Shown piece by piece: positions 35,182 to 47,075 of a DNA stretch of 64,000 bases (position 1 is the first letter of the stretch; the number at the start of each line of letters is the position of its first letter). The notes under the pieces were generated by a model. It was given only the letters and a program-made list of their open reading frames with translations. It made no database searches and was not told the origin of the DNA. Position numbers and translations under genes: made by a program. Source of the DNA: Deinandra increscens subsp. villosa. Taxonomy: Eukaryota > Streptophyta > Magnoliopsida > Asterales > Asteraceae. Location of the stretch: contig JBCNJP010000017.1 in the NCBI GenBank assembly GCA_039602395.1, positions 19,438,729-19,502,728 of the forward strand, written 5' to 3'.

Positions 35182-36271
35182 GGTTGTTTTGAGATTAATG
35201 TGCAGATACAAATGGAATGTTTCGATGAAAAGCTACAAGGAGGAGTTAAATTATATATAACTCATTTTCCATGAATTTGTGCAATTATTTGGGCATTTGA
35301 ATAGGAAGACTTGTGAAGAGAGAGGTGGACAAGTTTACACTTGGTGTCATCTTATGTAATTGCTATTTTTATCGATTATGAATTGTCCCACGATGTTAAA
35401 GGTTTAACTGTTTGTACATTAATAGATGTTAAATTGGATGTTATCATATATGTATACAAGTAAGTATAACAGGTGGGACGTGCGGGTCAAATAACGAGTC
35501 AAAACATGTTTTACAATAGTATGAATTCGCTTCGAGTCAAAACTAGTTCAGACCAAAATGGGCTAGGGTTGAGATGGGCCTTTTTAATTGGGAAAATATG
35601 AAAACGGGTCAACCTCTGTGGAGCCTAACTACAGTGGGTACCGACACAGGCAGTTACACGCGACGTTTCCACAAACTGCTCACTTATGCCCGACTCGTCA
35701 AATGACAACAACATGCAACATCGTTTGCGTTCGTAGATAACGAGTCAAAACATGTTTTACAATAGTATGACTTCGCTTCGAGTCAAAATTAGTTTAGGAC
35801 AAAATGGGCTCAGGTTAAAATGGGCCTTTCTAATGGGGAAAATATGAAAACGGGTTCACCCTCTGTCCCTCTCTGAAGTCTAACCATAGCGGGTGCTGAC
35901 ACAGCCTGTTACACACGATGTTTTCACAAACTGCTCACTTATGCCCAACTTGTCAAATGACAACATGCAACATCGATTTTGTTAGTGTAACGTAGCAACA
36001 GGTAGTAGAGACGTTCAGGTGGCGGTTTTGATTACCAAATCAACCTATTTGACAAAGAAAAGTTACTTAGATCAAACCAATTCTTGGAGATTGGATTATA
36101 ATTGTCAAACGTATACACATCAAATTTTAAACAAACCCATAATTTTTATTGATGTTTGATAGAACAGAAGACCACAAACACAAACAGTAGGTCCAGCAGA
36201 AGCAGCTGGCCATAAAAAGGCAACAACATTATTACCAGCAAAACGAAAATACAAGTCTTGAATAGTAAAGC
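35182..36271 (-). promoter_or_regulatory. Upstream region of the KIN-like gene with tandem duplication
   Basis: It serves as the promoter region of the minus-strand KIN-like gene and the 3' flank of SAMDC. A minus-strand TATA-like motif is near 35246-35258. The 246-bp unit starting ATAACGAGTCAAAACATG at 35491 is repeated at 35737 and ends near 35982. No coding sequence. Confidence 0.5.
35491..35982. repeat. Tandem duplication, 246-bp period, two copies
   Basis: The copies share blocks such as GTTTTACAATAGTATGA, TTCGCTTCGAGTCAAAA, GAAAATATGAAAACGGGT and CACAAACTGCTCACTTATG. The identity looks like 85-90% by eye, so the duplication is not recent. Confidence 0.9.
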
Positions 36272-37333
36272 TTATTTTTCGGCAACTTTCTCATCTTCAT
36301 ACTCACTCCAACAGTCATTCAAGGTGGACCGAGGAGAGCCGCATCGGCTAGTGAATCTATAATATATCATCGAACCACCTTCACCCAGATCTTCAAAACT
36401 TGTTTCTTTGACTGCATATGCATCCAGATTCATATTGTTAAAACCATTCAGGTTGTTTCCATGTAAGGAAATGGAAAACTCGTTTGGCTGAAAGCAAGCC
36501 AAGACCTTTTCAACCAAAAGGGTAAGATCCAGGGAGGATTTCAGAGGGTAACCCACAGCTTCAAAGCTAGCATAACTGAATCCATCTTCAGGTGTTACAT
36601 GAATAGTAGAAATGGCATCCCCTTCAATGGAATTCATCGAGTACCCACATGGGTCAAAGTCAAAATCACAAATTTCAGACTGGGGTAGAATCTTTCTAAT
36701 ACCAGAAATCTCAGTCATCGCAGCTGCAGAGCTCGACCGAGTCTTGAAAAACACCGATGCACTTTTCTTGTCCAAACCTGTCATGCACATCTCAAGAGTG
36801 TAAACTGGGTTATCATCCACTTGTGCTGAAGCAGAATAGACATGCCATTGTTGACTTTGGTCAACACCACCCATGACATAGGCTTTGCCACCCGATCCAA
36901 GCTTCCCAAAGTAACCATTAAGGATTGCCGCTTCTTCAGTAAAGCTACGGTGGGGAAACGGCTGTGCTCCAGGAAAGTTAAAGCTTCCACGAGTGTATCT
37001 TACAGATTTAACAGCAAGGGAAAGTTGGGAAGATAATTGAAGTATGGGTGGGATCGAAAAGAGTAGCTTTGTGGTTCCACATGTTTTGATGATGATCTTA
37101 TAAGGGTATACAAAGAGACTAGATTCTGAAAGAACATAAGAGTCAAGTATGTCATTTGATAAACAAGACACAATGGTGCACTCAGCCGGTGTCAGAATTT
37201 CATCAAGTTGCATCTTAGTCAAGGATCGAAGGCCTCTTCCTTCGGGATCAGCAAAGAGGCCAGGTTCATAAAAGGATATTTCAAGCCTCTTTTCAAAGCC
37301 TTCAAAACCAATGGCGGATACTTGCATTGCCAT
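36272..37333 (-). CDS. SAMDC: S-adenosylmethionine decarboxylase proenzyme
   Basis: A 353-residue intronless main frame, within the usual plant range (about 350-370). The enzyme decarboxylates S-adenosylmethionine to supply aminopropyl groups for spermidine and spermine in the cytosol. The proenzyme self-cleaves inside YVLSESSLFVYPYK, between E70 and S71, turning the Ser into the pyruvoyl cofactor. Other family blocks are GFEGFEKRLEI at the start, KTCGTTKLL (83-91), FDPCGYSMNS (226-235) and TIHVTPEDGFSYASFE (243-258), the last including the PEST-like segment tied to rapid turnover. Two upstream ORFs in the leader indicate polyamine-controlled translation. The start is the first Met of the conserved region. 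Confidence 0.97.
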   Translation of the reverse strand: MAMQVSAIGFEGFEKRLEISFYEPGLFADPEGRGLRSLTKMQLDEILTPAECTIVSCLSNDILDSYVLSESSLFVYPYKIIIKTCGTTKLLFSIPPILQLSSQLSLAVKSVRYTRGSFNFPGAQPFPHRSFTEEAAILNGYFGKLGSGGKAYVMGGVDQSQQWHVYSASAQVDDNPVYTLEMCMTGLDKKSASVFFKTRSSSAAAMTEISGIRKILPQSEICDFDFDPCGYSMNSIEGDAISTIHVTPEDGFSYASFEAVGYPLKSSLDLTLLVEKVLACFQPNEFSISLHGNNLNGFNNMNLDAYAVKETSFEDLGEGGSMIYYRFTSRCGSPRSTLNDCWSEYEDEKVAEK

Positions 37334-37481
37334 CTTGCTTCAAAAATAAAAACTTGTTGCGAATGATGAAAAGTGAGTACGAGAAGAGAAGAGATGAAGT
37401 AAAGATTGGAGAAAGAGCAGAAAAAAAAATATTGAAACGATCGCTACTATCTAGGGGTTATGTAGCACGGATGAGAAAAAC

Positions 37482-37733
37482 TCAAGATGGTTTGCGAGCA
37501 CACTGCAAGAATGAAAGAAACACAAAATATGGTTAGTGGAGAAATTTTAATAAAAAAAATGTAAATAAATATAATATAAATATAATAAGGGAGAAACTGA
37601 CGTTGGAGTAAGCAGCAGATTTGAATTTCTTAAGTCCACCGTTTGGTCGCACGTATTCAATTCCGTAACCGAGGGGAGCTTCGTAAAATAAAGATTTACT
37701 ACTACTAGAGTTCGTGTCAGCTTCTGACTCCAT
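37482..37733 (-). CDS. Conserved upstream ORF of SAMDC, intron-split
   Basis: A 50-codon peptide made of 37733-37602 (44 codons) and 37502-37482 (6 codons plus TGA), joined across a 99-bp GTCAGT..TGCAG intron at 37503-37601. It contains the invariant SLFYEAPLGYGIE, VRPNGG and FKSAAYSN motifs and ends ARKPS, as in plant SAMDC leaders. When polyamines are high, translation of this peptide stalls ribosomes and represses the main frame about 150 bases downstream. Confidence 0.95.
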
Positions 37734-37750
37734 TAGAACATTCAATTGTC
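37602..37750 (-). other. SAMDC leader exon with both uORF starts
   Basis: Bounded by a CTGCAG acceptor (exon starts at 37750 with GACAATTG) and the GTCAGT donor at 37601. It holds the tiny ORF and 44 codons of the conserved uORF. Confidence 0.85.
37733..37741 (-). CDS. Tiny upstream ORF of SAMDC
   Basis: ATG TTC TAA on the minus strand. The last base of its stop is the first base of the next uORF's ATG. This one-base overlap of tiny and small uORFs is the known plant SAMDC arrangement, in which initiation at the tiny ORF limits access to the small one at low polyamine levels. Confidence 0.9.
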   Translation of the reverse strand: MF

Positions 37751-39180
37751 CTGCAGATATTAAAATGAATAAGAGCCAATATAAATGTCTGGTAAGAATA
37801 ATTTAACACAATTTCAATGAAAAAGTGCCAGAAAGGAAAAGGTGATCTCTGACATATATAATAACAGGTTTGCTACAATGATTGAGAAGGAAAATCCCAT
37901 GACAGGCATGATTCATAACATTTGCAGATTCACTTCAGAATGAAAACAGCTGATGATAAGCTTGTAGCTAACAGTTTGTTATTAATAAAACTAAAGTTAA
38001 CATCCGCATATGAGCTTACCTAATGATTAATTGTAAAGAAACTAGCATGAAACTTTGCACAGATTTGACATGGAAATGGCAAGGAAACGCTGGTATGAAT
38101 GAAATAGCGGCGAAATTCGCCAGAATTTGCTTTGAAAAAAGTAAGTTCTTTTATTATGAAAACAAGAGTTGGACCCTTCAAGTTGTCACAGAAGAAAACA
38201 TTGATTTTTTGAAAGAAAATGATAGTTTTCTTGCTGTATGGAAAAAGAACAACAATGGCAACCGCTCCTAGGAGGATAAATGAGTTTTTAAAGAGAAAGC
38301 AAATTCTTTTAAGAAAAAAGCAAGTTTTTTTCTACAAGAAATTTAATATTGGACAAGAAAGTGAGTTTTTTTGATGAAAAACTGAGTTTTCTGGATATAA
38401 AACTGAGTTTTCTTAGTATAAAAAAATCTAGCAGCAACCTCTTTATCCAACTACAAAGAGGTAAAATTTACCCTCACAATCACATCCTCTCCGGACCCTA
38501 CTATTTGAGTAAGATTTTAGATTCGTATGAGTTCTTATATTGGTATGCTTGTTTTGTAACTTGAATTCCACAAACATCTTAACAGTTTTGCATCTTATCA
38601 AGAAGAGAAATCATATATGATATTTGCAGATTCATATTCTTCATCTCATATCTATCAGAAACTCATAACATTCTTAAGTGCCTACAAATCTAAACAGCAC
38701 AAAACCATCATTAGTAAAAACCAAGAATAAACCCTAGCTTTGTTTTTGTTTCTAGAGTGTTTTAATCATTCAACAAAACGCAAATACGATCAAATTATCC
38801 TTCTCATATGTAAATTTGGGAGGTAATCAACATGAACAAGTGCAAAACACACAATAAACAGAGCAAAAAGTCGATCAATAACACATCACAACGAGAATTG
38901 CAATCAATCATAGAGTTCATAAAAAAACATGAAATGTATAACACTCACAGGTCAAAAACGAACTACGAATAGAGAATCCGCGAATCAAAACCTGAAATTA
39001 AATATTACAGAAAAAAGCTCTTGATCAATCAACAACATATAATGATGAAAAGTAGATCATGATCGATGAATCGAACAACATACCTATTAGCTGCGAGTGA
39101 AATCAAGAGAAGGTAATGCAAGCGACGAAAATCGAACCTAAAACCCTAGAAATTGGATTTATCGGCGGATCGAACTTAGA
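37751..39180 (-). other. SAMDC 5' leader introns and candidate first exons
   Basis: Candidate first exon: from about 39160 to 39084, ending ATAG before GTATGT. Candidate second exon: GTTTTGATTCGCGG..GACCT, between a TTTAATTTCAG acceptor and GTGAGT near 38955-38995. The remainder is intron. A CCCTAGAAATTGG motif near 39145 may lie in or near the transcription start. Positions need transcripts. Confidence 0.4.
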
Positions 39181-40629
39181 AGAACAAGCAGTTGATTTGG
39201 GTGGAAGATGAGAGAAATTAGGGATTTGAGAATTTGTGTGGTGATAAAATTAGGCGAAAGGGGAATATATACTGGTGGGTGAGAGATACCCGTATTGCCG
39301 CGTATGAAATGACCACCGTAACCTCCACGTAAAGTGGTTACCCAAACCCAATCCCAATCCCAATCGGATCTTATATTCGGGTATGGGTTGAGATTACTCA
39401 AATCCATCATAAACCCGACCATTTACCATCCCTAGTGTCGGTCATCCTTCTTCGTTGTTCTTGAAATTCGTTGTTCTCGAAAGCGGAAAGCCGCAGATGG
39501 TATTTTTGAATCTTGCTCTTCTTGTTTTTAAAGAGACGGTCTGGTGATAAAATTATTGTGTACTCGTATTTAAAAGGTTATGAGTTTAAATTCTGTAAAT
39601 TATATGTGATTGTAATTTTCCTCTTTAAAAAAATCAGGTATTATTGTTGTAAGAAATTAAGATTCACTTTCCTTTGACCCGTCGATGATAAGATCAAGGG
39701 TGTTTTCAGATTCACTTTAGGATGTTGTGATGATGAATGTGAAGGTGTTCGAGTAGATGGAGCAGCCGCCATTGAGACTATCTGTATCTTGGCTTTATGG
39801 CATGTTAGACCATCCATATCTCTTAACGTTTTTAAAAGACTTCACATGTGACACGTTACGATTTTTATAAATCCTTAAAAAACCTACATTTCATCTCCAC
39901 CACAACTCGTATATAGGATGTGTCCCACGACTCGTTTGAAAACAAACGATTTGTACAAGTGACCTGTACAAGTGTGTAATAAGATGGGTCGTATCATCAT
40001 ATGATTTGACTAATGTAAAAGACGTAATGTTATTTGAAAGATGCTTATATACGGGTCGTATCACTCGATATGAATCTTATACTCGTGACAATTGTATGTG
40101 GTCCAGAGAAAGAGATCTAAAACATAAATTCCCTAAGAAAATAAAGAGTTTCGAATCTTATTCCCACCTAGCTTTGTACTATCAAACATTTTGAACCTTA
40201 CACGTGTTTGTGGAATTGATGCATTCTAACACACCATATTTTGTCATTATCCGTCGCCAAATGTGATTCACAAGCTTTACTAGTTATCATACTCTTCAAT
40301 CCAGATACATCGAATTTGACATAAATTATTATTGTATCCAATATACATTAAAAAAATTCTTTCAGTTTTGATACTTATGTTTAAATATATTTGGTCGCAA
40401 AGAATGTTAGATCGGATCATGAATGAGGTTTTTAGAATTAGATTAGAGGTCACTAGCATCTCATAAAAAATTAGAGAGAGGACAGTGAGATTCAGGCATG
40501 TGCGGTGAAAGCAGCTTTCAGCGCCGGTAAGAAATATGGAGATTATCACGGTTATGAGAAAGAGGAGTAGAGGTGGACCGAGATACACCTTGGAATCGAC
40601 GATCTGACAAGATTTGATAGACTTGCATC
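39181..40629. other. SAMDC promoter region and intergenic DNA
   Basis: The first few hundred bases are the likely SAMDC promoter. Open frames at 39159-39422 and 40280-40696 lack codon or domain support. Nothing else was recognised. Confidence 0.4.
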
Positions 40630-40755
40630 TAGAGGTGTACAAACCGGGTTTTTTTACAAACCGGTTTGGGTTGTGAACCGAACCCGGTTTGGTCAACTCT
40701 GGTCAAAACCAATTTTGCCAAAACCGGTTCGGTTTACAAACCGGTTTGAAGCAAC
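40630..40755. repeat. Cluster of AAACCGGTTT-type inverted motifs
   Basis: Starts TAGAGGTGTACAAACCGG and contains several direct and inverted AACCGG/CCGGTT copies. The flanks both contain TTGCATCT. A short hAT-like MITE is possible because TAGAGGTGTNCAA resembles hAT termini, but no matching far end could be fixed. Confidence 0.4.
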
Positions 40756-41999
40756 AAAACATCAACCCTATAGATGCAAGTTGCATCTATGATCTATCTG
40801 ATGAGAGTTCAAAGACATGATTAAAGTTAGAGATTTCTAGGGTGTTTTAGGAGCTAGTCTTACGGTGGTCCTCGTTAGGGACTCGTGGTTCGGATTGATG
40901 CTATAGACTTTACATGTCGATTTTTAGAATTGGATGGGTAGTACTAGGTGTATCTTTGATACATAGCTTCTTTAGCTTTAGGGTTTTGTTTTTTTTTTTT
41001 TTTTTTTTTGTTACTTTTACTTGCCAGTTGCATATCCTCTGTTTTTTTATCCAACCCTGTGTTTATGGTTTCCACTAGGTATTTTATCTATTTAGATTCC
41101 TTTTTCTTACCATCCTACTTGTTATGGATTTTACATTTTTATGGTGGTTGATGTGGAAACAGAAGCACCTTTTTTTTATACATAGTTCACTAGATAAAAC
41201 ATCTAATCTGTTAAAATAGAATTAAAAGTTATACAGTTACTTAAAAAGAAAATCTTGCACTAAAGTTTATAATGAATGTTATAAACTTGTATTTCGATCT
41301 TATTGTAACTCCTTGTTTCAATTGGTCCTTCGAAATTGGTCCTTCGACTGATTAACTTTCTTTAAATAATACAAATGACTCTAAATCAAACATTAACCAG
41401 AGAGTTATCTTTGGTGGTAATAAATTAATAAAGAAAAAGAGATCTCAAGATCCTCATTTCTTCGATATTTAAAACGTTACTGTTTCATATCACTCAAGCA
41501 ACTATAAGACATTCATCACATCTCTTTTTTAAGAACCGTAACCTTTAGATTTTCTAGGATAAATACATTACAAACTGCACTTTATATGCATCATTTGAGT
41601 CAGTCAGTCATTCATCTGAAGAGACCACAATATATACACACACACAACTAGGTCTAGATGAATGAAGCCACAATAAGATATGATGAACATGTATGTGTCA
41701 TGTGTGTATAAAAGAATCCTATACTATGTTTACACAATCATACAAATCATCATTTTAGGCTACACTAAACTAAACACTCCTAACCAATCAAAACCTAATG
41801 CCTACAGTTTCTCTTCTCCCAGTAACCTACAACCACCGCAGTCGGTTTTTTTCTTTTTTTTTAGAAAAAAAGAAACAGTTAATTGCAGGAAAGGATGCAG
41901 GATTATATATAACACGAATGGAATTAGGGTGAGCAACCTGTGGGCCAACCTGATGAGACAACCCGGTCGATGAACACCCATAAATGGAATATATCAACC
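40756..41999. other. Intergenic DNA, 3' flank of BIN4
   Basis: AT-rich DNA with a T run of about 20 near 40990-41010. Frames such as 41680-41973 show no domain. The final part is the BIN4 3' UTR on the minus strand. Confidence 0.4.
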
Positions 42000-44900
42000 T
42001 CATTTTTTTGCCTTGGTTTTCTTGGCAACCGGGGCTTTCTTTTTATTACCCTTCTTTGCTGCCGGCTTCTTCACTGCTGTTTTCCCCTTCTTTTTTGCTG
42101 CTTCCTGAAACCATACACAAAATTGAATATTAGCTTACATTTTGAATATTAGCTTACATGTTTATGTTACAGCCCTAGTAAAATTAAAATTAAAAATAGA
42201 CGTACGGATTTTCCTTTGCTTTTCCCATTGGTTTGCGGCTCACCACCCTCATTTTCATCCGTCTGACGGGGAGCATGCTTGTCACCTTCATCTTCGGATT
42301 CAAATGAGAATCCTTCCAGAGTTCCTACTCATGCAACCAAAAAGTAAGTAAGGGCATGAAAAATGCAAGCCAGAACATCGAAAACAAAACCTAACCTTCA
42401 ACCATGGTTTCAGCTTCATAAACATTTGATTGTGCCTTCAGCTGAATGAAGTCATTCATTATTGCCTCTATCTGTTATGCAGCAGAATATAGATATTTGG
42501 TCAGTTTAATCTTTCCTTTTCAACCTTGAAGCCAAATATCCTCCTCATGGGCTACAAGGAGAATATAAATCATACCTTTGCTTCTGATTGGCCAAAGCTA
42601 ACCTGAAAAAGAAGAATGATATGTAAGAGATGTGTCTGTCAATCTGTCATATGATCCAAGATTACACAAATATGCAGGTACTTACAACACACAAAGTACT
42701 TGAAGGCATTATTGTTGTCTTGTAGATAGTTCCTGAAACAAACAAAAGAGGAAGATAAGAAATGATACGACAATACCAAAGATCGACTGCAAAAAATATA
42801 TATGCATACCCTTTAAATCCAAAAGCATATCTTGATTTCCAGATGGGGATTCTGAAATAACCACCCTACCAACAGAACCCAAATCACCACTTAGATCAAT
42901 AGAGTCACCTTCGCACTCCACAAGCACCTGCAAGTTTAAATATCCATAGGCTATCTCAGTGCCAAACAAGTTAAAAACAGACTCCAGAGAAATATTTGAA
43001 AAAACACGCAACAATTGTTGATCCAAGTTTCTAGTACCATCTACACTTATAAAATTAATCCCTATCCACCTCACAAAAATAGCTACTCTTAATCGAAACC
43101 CAATTTCTCTCTTGAACTTCATTTAAATGTGGTGTTGGAACCCTTGGGCCACACATATCATTATGTAACCCTTATAAATTAAAATGCTGGACTCAATTTT
43201 TAGCTGCTTATCAATGACTTGCCAAGAATGATAAGTAGCCAAAAATTTGAGTCGGGCGTTTTAATTTATAAGGGTTACAAAATATTATTGACTAATGTAA
43301 TAACCAGATCAGACTCACCTTTGAACGTTGGACTTTATCAGCAAGCACCAAAGGCAACCTTGAAGATGACATCTGCAATTTCAAGTATATACTGTAATCA
43401 ACTGAGAAAGAAAATCAATCATATCAGAATCAATGGAGAACTTGTATTATAAATTACATAAGATCCGGTTTGCTTCCCATCTGTTGTTTCTTTTTCTAAA
43501 ACCTTTTGATCATCATCATCATCATTCTCTGTAGCAATGTGAACAAACAAGCAGCTTAAGAATCAAACTCAACTGCGACAAGCTTCTACGTGAGAAAGCT
43601 TAGTATAAAGCAGAGGGATAGATGGAATCACGCCTCTCATTTTTATCTGAAACTCGTGATAATATCTTCTTACGAACGTAGTCAATCTATGTATCTACCT
43701 TGTTCTGTCATAATATTCCCTTTTGTTTCTGCAGGTACCGTATCTTCCAACTTTAGCCTCTTCTTAGAAGACTCCAATTTTGAAGCTCTTTTAAGTGAAG
43801 TTTCTTCAACAGTGTCTAAAACATCATCATCTTCCACCTTTAGATGTTCACCTTCAGACAACTCGTGCTCTGAATCAGATTCCAATTTCCAATCTGAACT
43901 TTTATGTTCCTGATCACATAAATTAGAAAGTAAGACTAACTATAGCAAGTCAATTTACACGAATAAAAACTCTCCTGGAGATATAACTTCATAGCAGGCA
44001 GTAAATTCAAAGAAACTACAGGAGAGGTGAAAGTAGATATCCTAAACTAAAGATAGCAAGAATTATCACAAACAGTGAAAAAAAAAACTTAGCGTTCAAC
44101 TAGCTTTTCATATTGCTCCAAAATACAAGCTTGGTAAGTTAACAAGTATCATTCTAAGGCTGAAAATCTTAATGTCCTCTTCCTAACCCCTTAGAGGGAG
44201 GAAGTAAGATCGCCAAGTAAGCTTTTGGTAATACAACCTGGTTGCTAATCTAATCATGTTAGCAAATCAGTTGAGGAAGATTACCACAGCTATGCACTAT
44301 TGAAATGGAGATCAGTATCTCAGCTGTCAAGATAAAATAACCACATAATAAGATAACTAATAAACAACAGGAGAATGTGTGTTCATAGTTTCTCACTTGA
44401 GCCTTAGTAGTCTTCGGAGACTTCCCCTTTGTAACTTTCTGAACTCCCTTGTTATCTGCATAGTGTCAACAATAAATAACAAAATTTAAGAAAAGAATAT
44501 ACATCACCCCCATATTAGTTGGAAAGAAAATAAGACATAAGTACTTCACAAGTTTTTATAACCTTTCTTCAAAGATTCATGTAAAATGTTCTGTTAGATA
44601 AGAGCAACACTCACCTTCAGTTTCACCAAGCCTGTTCCTCTTCGTATTAGGTTTTTTACTCGGTTCTGGTGCTTTCCTGATCACAGAGCTTATGGGAAGT
44701 TCATCATCATTCTCATCCTCACTTACACCCCGAAGAGATTCAGAGCTCGAGGATAATGTAAAAATCGCTGGTCCCTGTCAGATATAATTATATAAATAGC
44801 CATTTGAAAAGGCATGAAGTCAATATGAACAACTATGTATATAGCCATGATTATCATAATTCATAACATTTCTGGTGTATAAATTATCAAACATTTCAGC

Positions 44901-45265
44901 ATTTAGTCACTCAGATCAACAGCTAGCTAGTACACTAGTTAGCTACAAGCATTATTCAACTTTTAATCACCGCTAACAGCTATGATACGATTCAATTGCT
45001 ACCTGTTTATAAGAAACTGTAAAAATAACTAGGTGTTGAGCACTTGAGCACAGATTCTTATGATACAGATATCACATTTTCAAATCGATGACAGCAATTC
45101 ACAAAACATAATACATGAAGTGAAAATTCGGTTTGCTATTTGGATGATTTCTGAATATATAATGATGATTCGTACTTGTGTGAAAGTGTTATAATTACGA
45201 AGGTAAACTGAAACCTGGACATTGCGAAGCCAGTCTGGAGAATATTCTCGAGACGAGGTGCTCAT
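42000..45265 (-). CDS. BIN4: BIN4/MIDGET, topoisomerase VI complex subunit, 12 exons
   Basis: Exons (minus): 45265-45215, 44774-44615, 44455-44397, 43909-43699, 43528-43458, 43372-43319, 42927-42810, 42732-42686, 42602-42576, 42471-42396, 42324-42206 and 42104-42000. All introns are GT-AG and the 1098 coding bases stay in frame, giving 365 residues. The start MSTSSREYSPDWLRNVQ and the conserved core SSRLPLVLADKVQRSKV, LVECEGDSIDLSGDLGSVGR, DLKGTIYKTTIMPS and AIMNDFIQLKAQSNVYEAET match plant BIN4. The N-terminal half is acidic and Ser/Lys-rich. The tail is lysine-rich (KKKGKTAVKKPAAKKG), fitting DNA binding in the nucleus. BIN4 works with the plant topoisomerase VI in endoreduplication. Assignment is from recalled family features. 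Confidence 0.92.
43165..43278. mobile_element. 114-bp MITE-like inverted repeat in a BIN4 intron
   Basis: The arms GTAACCCTTATAAATTAAAA and its complement TTTTAATTTATAAGGGTTAC enclose further paired sequence around a short loop, within the intron between exons 6 and 7. No certain target duplication was found. It is non-coding and removed by splicing. Confidence 0.75.
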
Positions 45266-45796
45266 GGTGAAGGTAGATTGCAGCAAAACCCTAACCTCGC
45301 TCCCCGATTCCCTGTGTAAGCCCTAAAAACAAGACCTGTCAAACAGTGAAGAACCGGCCATAAGATATCTCACTCTCGTGTTTATTGATTAAAATGAAAC
45401 TTGATTTTGTTCCTTGTGATTGGTGTTTATTGCTAAAGTATATTGTAAATAAAAATAAAATGAAAATATAAAAGATATCTAATAGCGTTAAAATTAAAAT
45501 TAAAATTTAAAGTCAAACGATTTAATGATCAAACATACGATCGATTTTAAGGTTATGTTAAACGGCTATGGTTATTAAATAAGCAACCCGATGCTAATTA
45601 TATTATACAAGCTTGATTTATCGAATCTCAAGTTCAGGAGTGGGAGAGAGGGAGAGATGAAGCAAATGTAGTGTCCTCGTTGGTTTTTGTGATGTCAGTG
45701 TCCTAAGTGTTAGTACATGATTGGCTAACAGTTTGAGATATAAATTTTTTATTGGGTAGAAAAGTTACACTACCACAACTCACAATAAAAACTTAC

Positions 45797-45800
<4 letters not shown>
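45266..45800 (-). promoter_or_regulatory. BIN4 5' UTR and promoter region
   Basis: Immediately upstream of the ATG the plus strand reads AAAACCCTAACC (about 45285), a telo-box type element often found in 5' regions of plant genes for replication and growth. No TATA box is clear. Confidence 0.4.

Positions 45801-45843
<43 letters not shown>
45801..45843. repeat. (TA)n microsatellite
   Basis: A TA run with no transposon end adjoining. Confidence 0.95.
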
Positions 45844-45848
<5 letters not shown>

Positions 45849-47067
45849 TATCTATATAATATAATTTAGTAAGTTGAGTACAACATATTTAAGCTTTGTG
45901 TATGTACAAGTTTGGATAGCATGACAATTTTTAGCATATGTTGTCTGCTTGTCCTGTCATTCATCTTGTCCACGTTTTTGCGTGTACAACCGGCTCCCAC
46001 GTTTTGTTTTTGTCAATGTACGCCTCCTTTTGGCCACTGATTTCGCTCTCTTTGCCACAAGCTTCTTCCCCCTTTTCTATTCCCTCAAACGGAAGCGATT
46101 GTCATCACCGGAAACTAAAGTTCTCATACGACCAAATTTAATGGAAGGTGTTCATAATTTCTCATGTCTTCCTATTCTCACCATTGTATTCTTCCTTCCT
46201 TTCAATTTTTGTGTGATTTGGCTACCATTACCAGAACACTACGATATTGGGTTATTTTGTACTAAGTTTTGGTGGGCATTGGTGTCAGTGTCAAAGGCTA
46301 GAGACTAAAAAAAAAGCACCACCGACGTAAAGTCCTTCCTTTAATTTAGATTGATTTTTTTTGGCGTCTTTGGTACATGTTTCTGGTAGTTTTTGTTTTT
46401 TCTATATTTCTCTACCTGTGCATGCTTTTTGTTATATGTTTTGAATGGATTTGCTCGATTGTGTAACGGGAATCACTATGTTGTTCTTTTTTGTGAAGGA
46501 ATAAAATCAACCTATGGTTAGGGTTTAGGGAAATCGTAGAAACAAAATCATGGGTGTGTCACACATCAAATTATTCTTTGGTTTTGGTTTTGAAACGGAA
46601 TAAGTCGGGAAAGAGTCTTTTGGTTGTTCTAAAGGCAAAGCAACTTGGTTTATGTTACAATATTTAGTCGGAATTAACTTATTATCTTATGTTTTCTAGT
46701 TGCCATAACCAGATCTAGTGATTTGCAGGACTTGGGTAAATTTATCTGGGTTCTGATGATCTTACCATCTAGGTTTTCGCATGTTCTATTGCACATTTTA
46801 TCACCGAATTTCGATACAACTTATTTTATATCAGGTAATAGTTGACTTAGTTAAATGGTTGACATTGCTGAAGTAATTGTCATTTTTTTGTTTCATATCA
46901 TTATGGCACATGTCCTTATGTATAATCAGTTTGTGACTTATCTTGCATTAGGTATTGATCCACATCACATGTGACACGAGTAAGTTATGTTTTATATTTT
47001 TGGTTGTATATGAGTTGCCAAATTTTCACATTAAAATGTCTACATAGAAACCAACTTAACCTTGGTT
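45844..47067. other. Intergenic DNA, no supported gene
   Basis: Two overlapping frames at 45938-46308 have no domain or splice support. The rest is AT-rich sequence with stops in all frames. Confidence 0.4.
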
Positions 47068-47075
47068 GTCCATGC

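Noticed and set aside
40280..40696. 138-codon minus-strand ORF with a hydrophobic stretch
   Set aside because: No domain, no homologous region in view, and it extends into the AAACCGG repeat cluster; probably chance.
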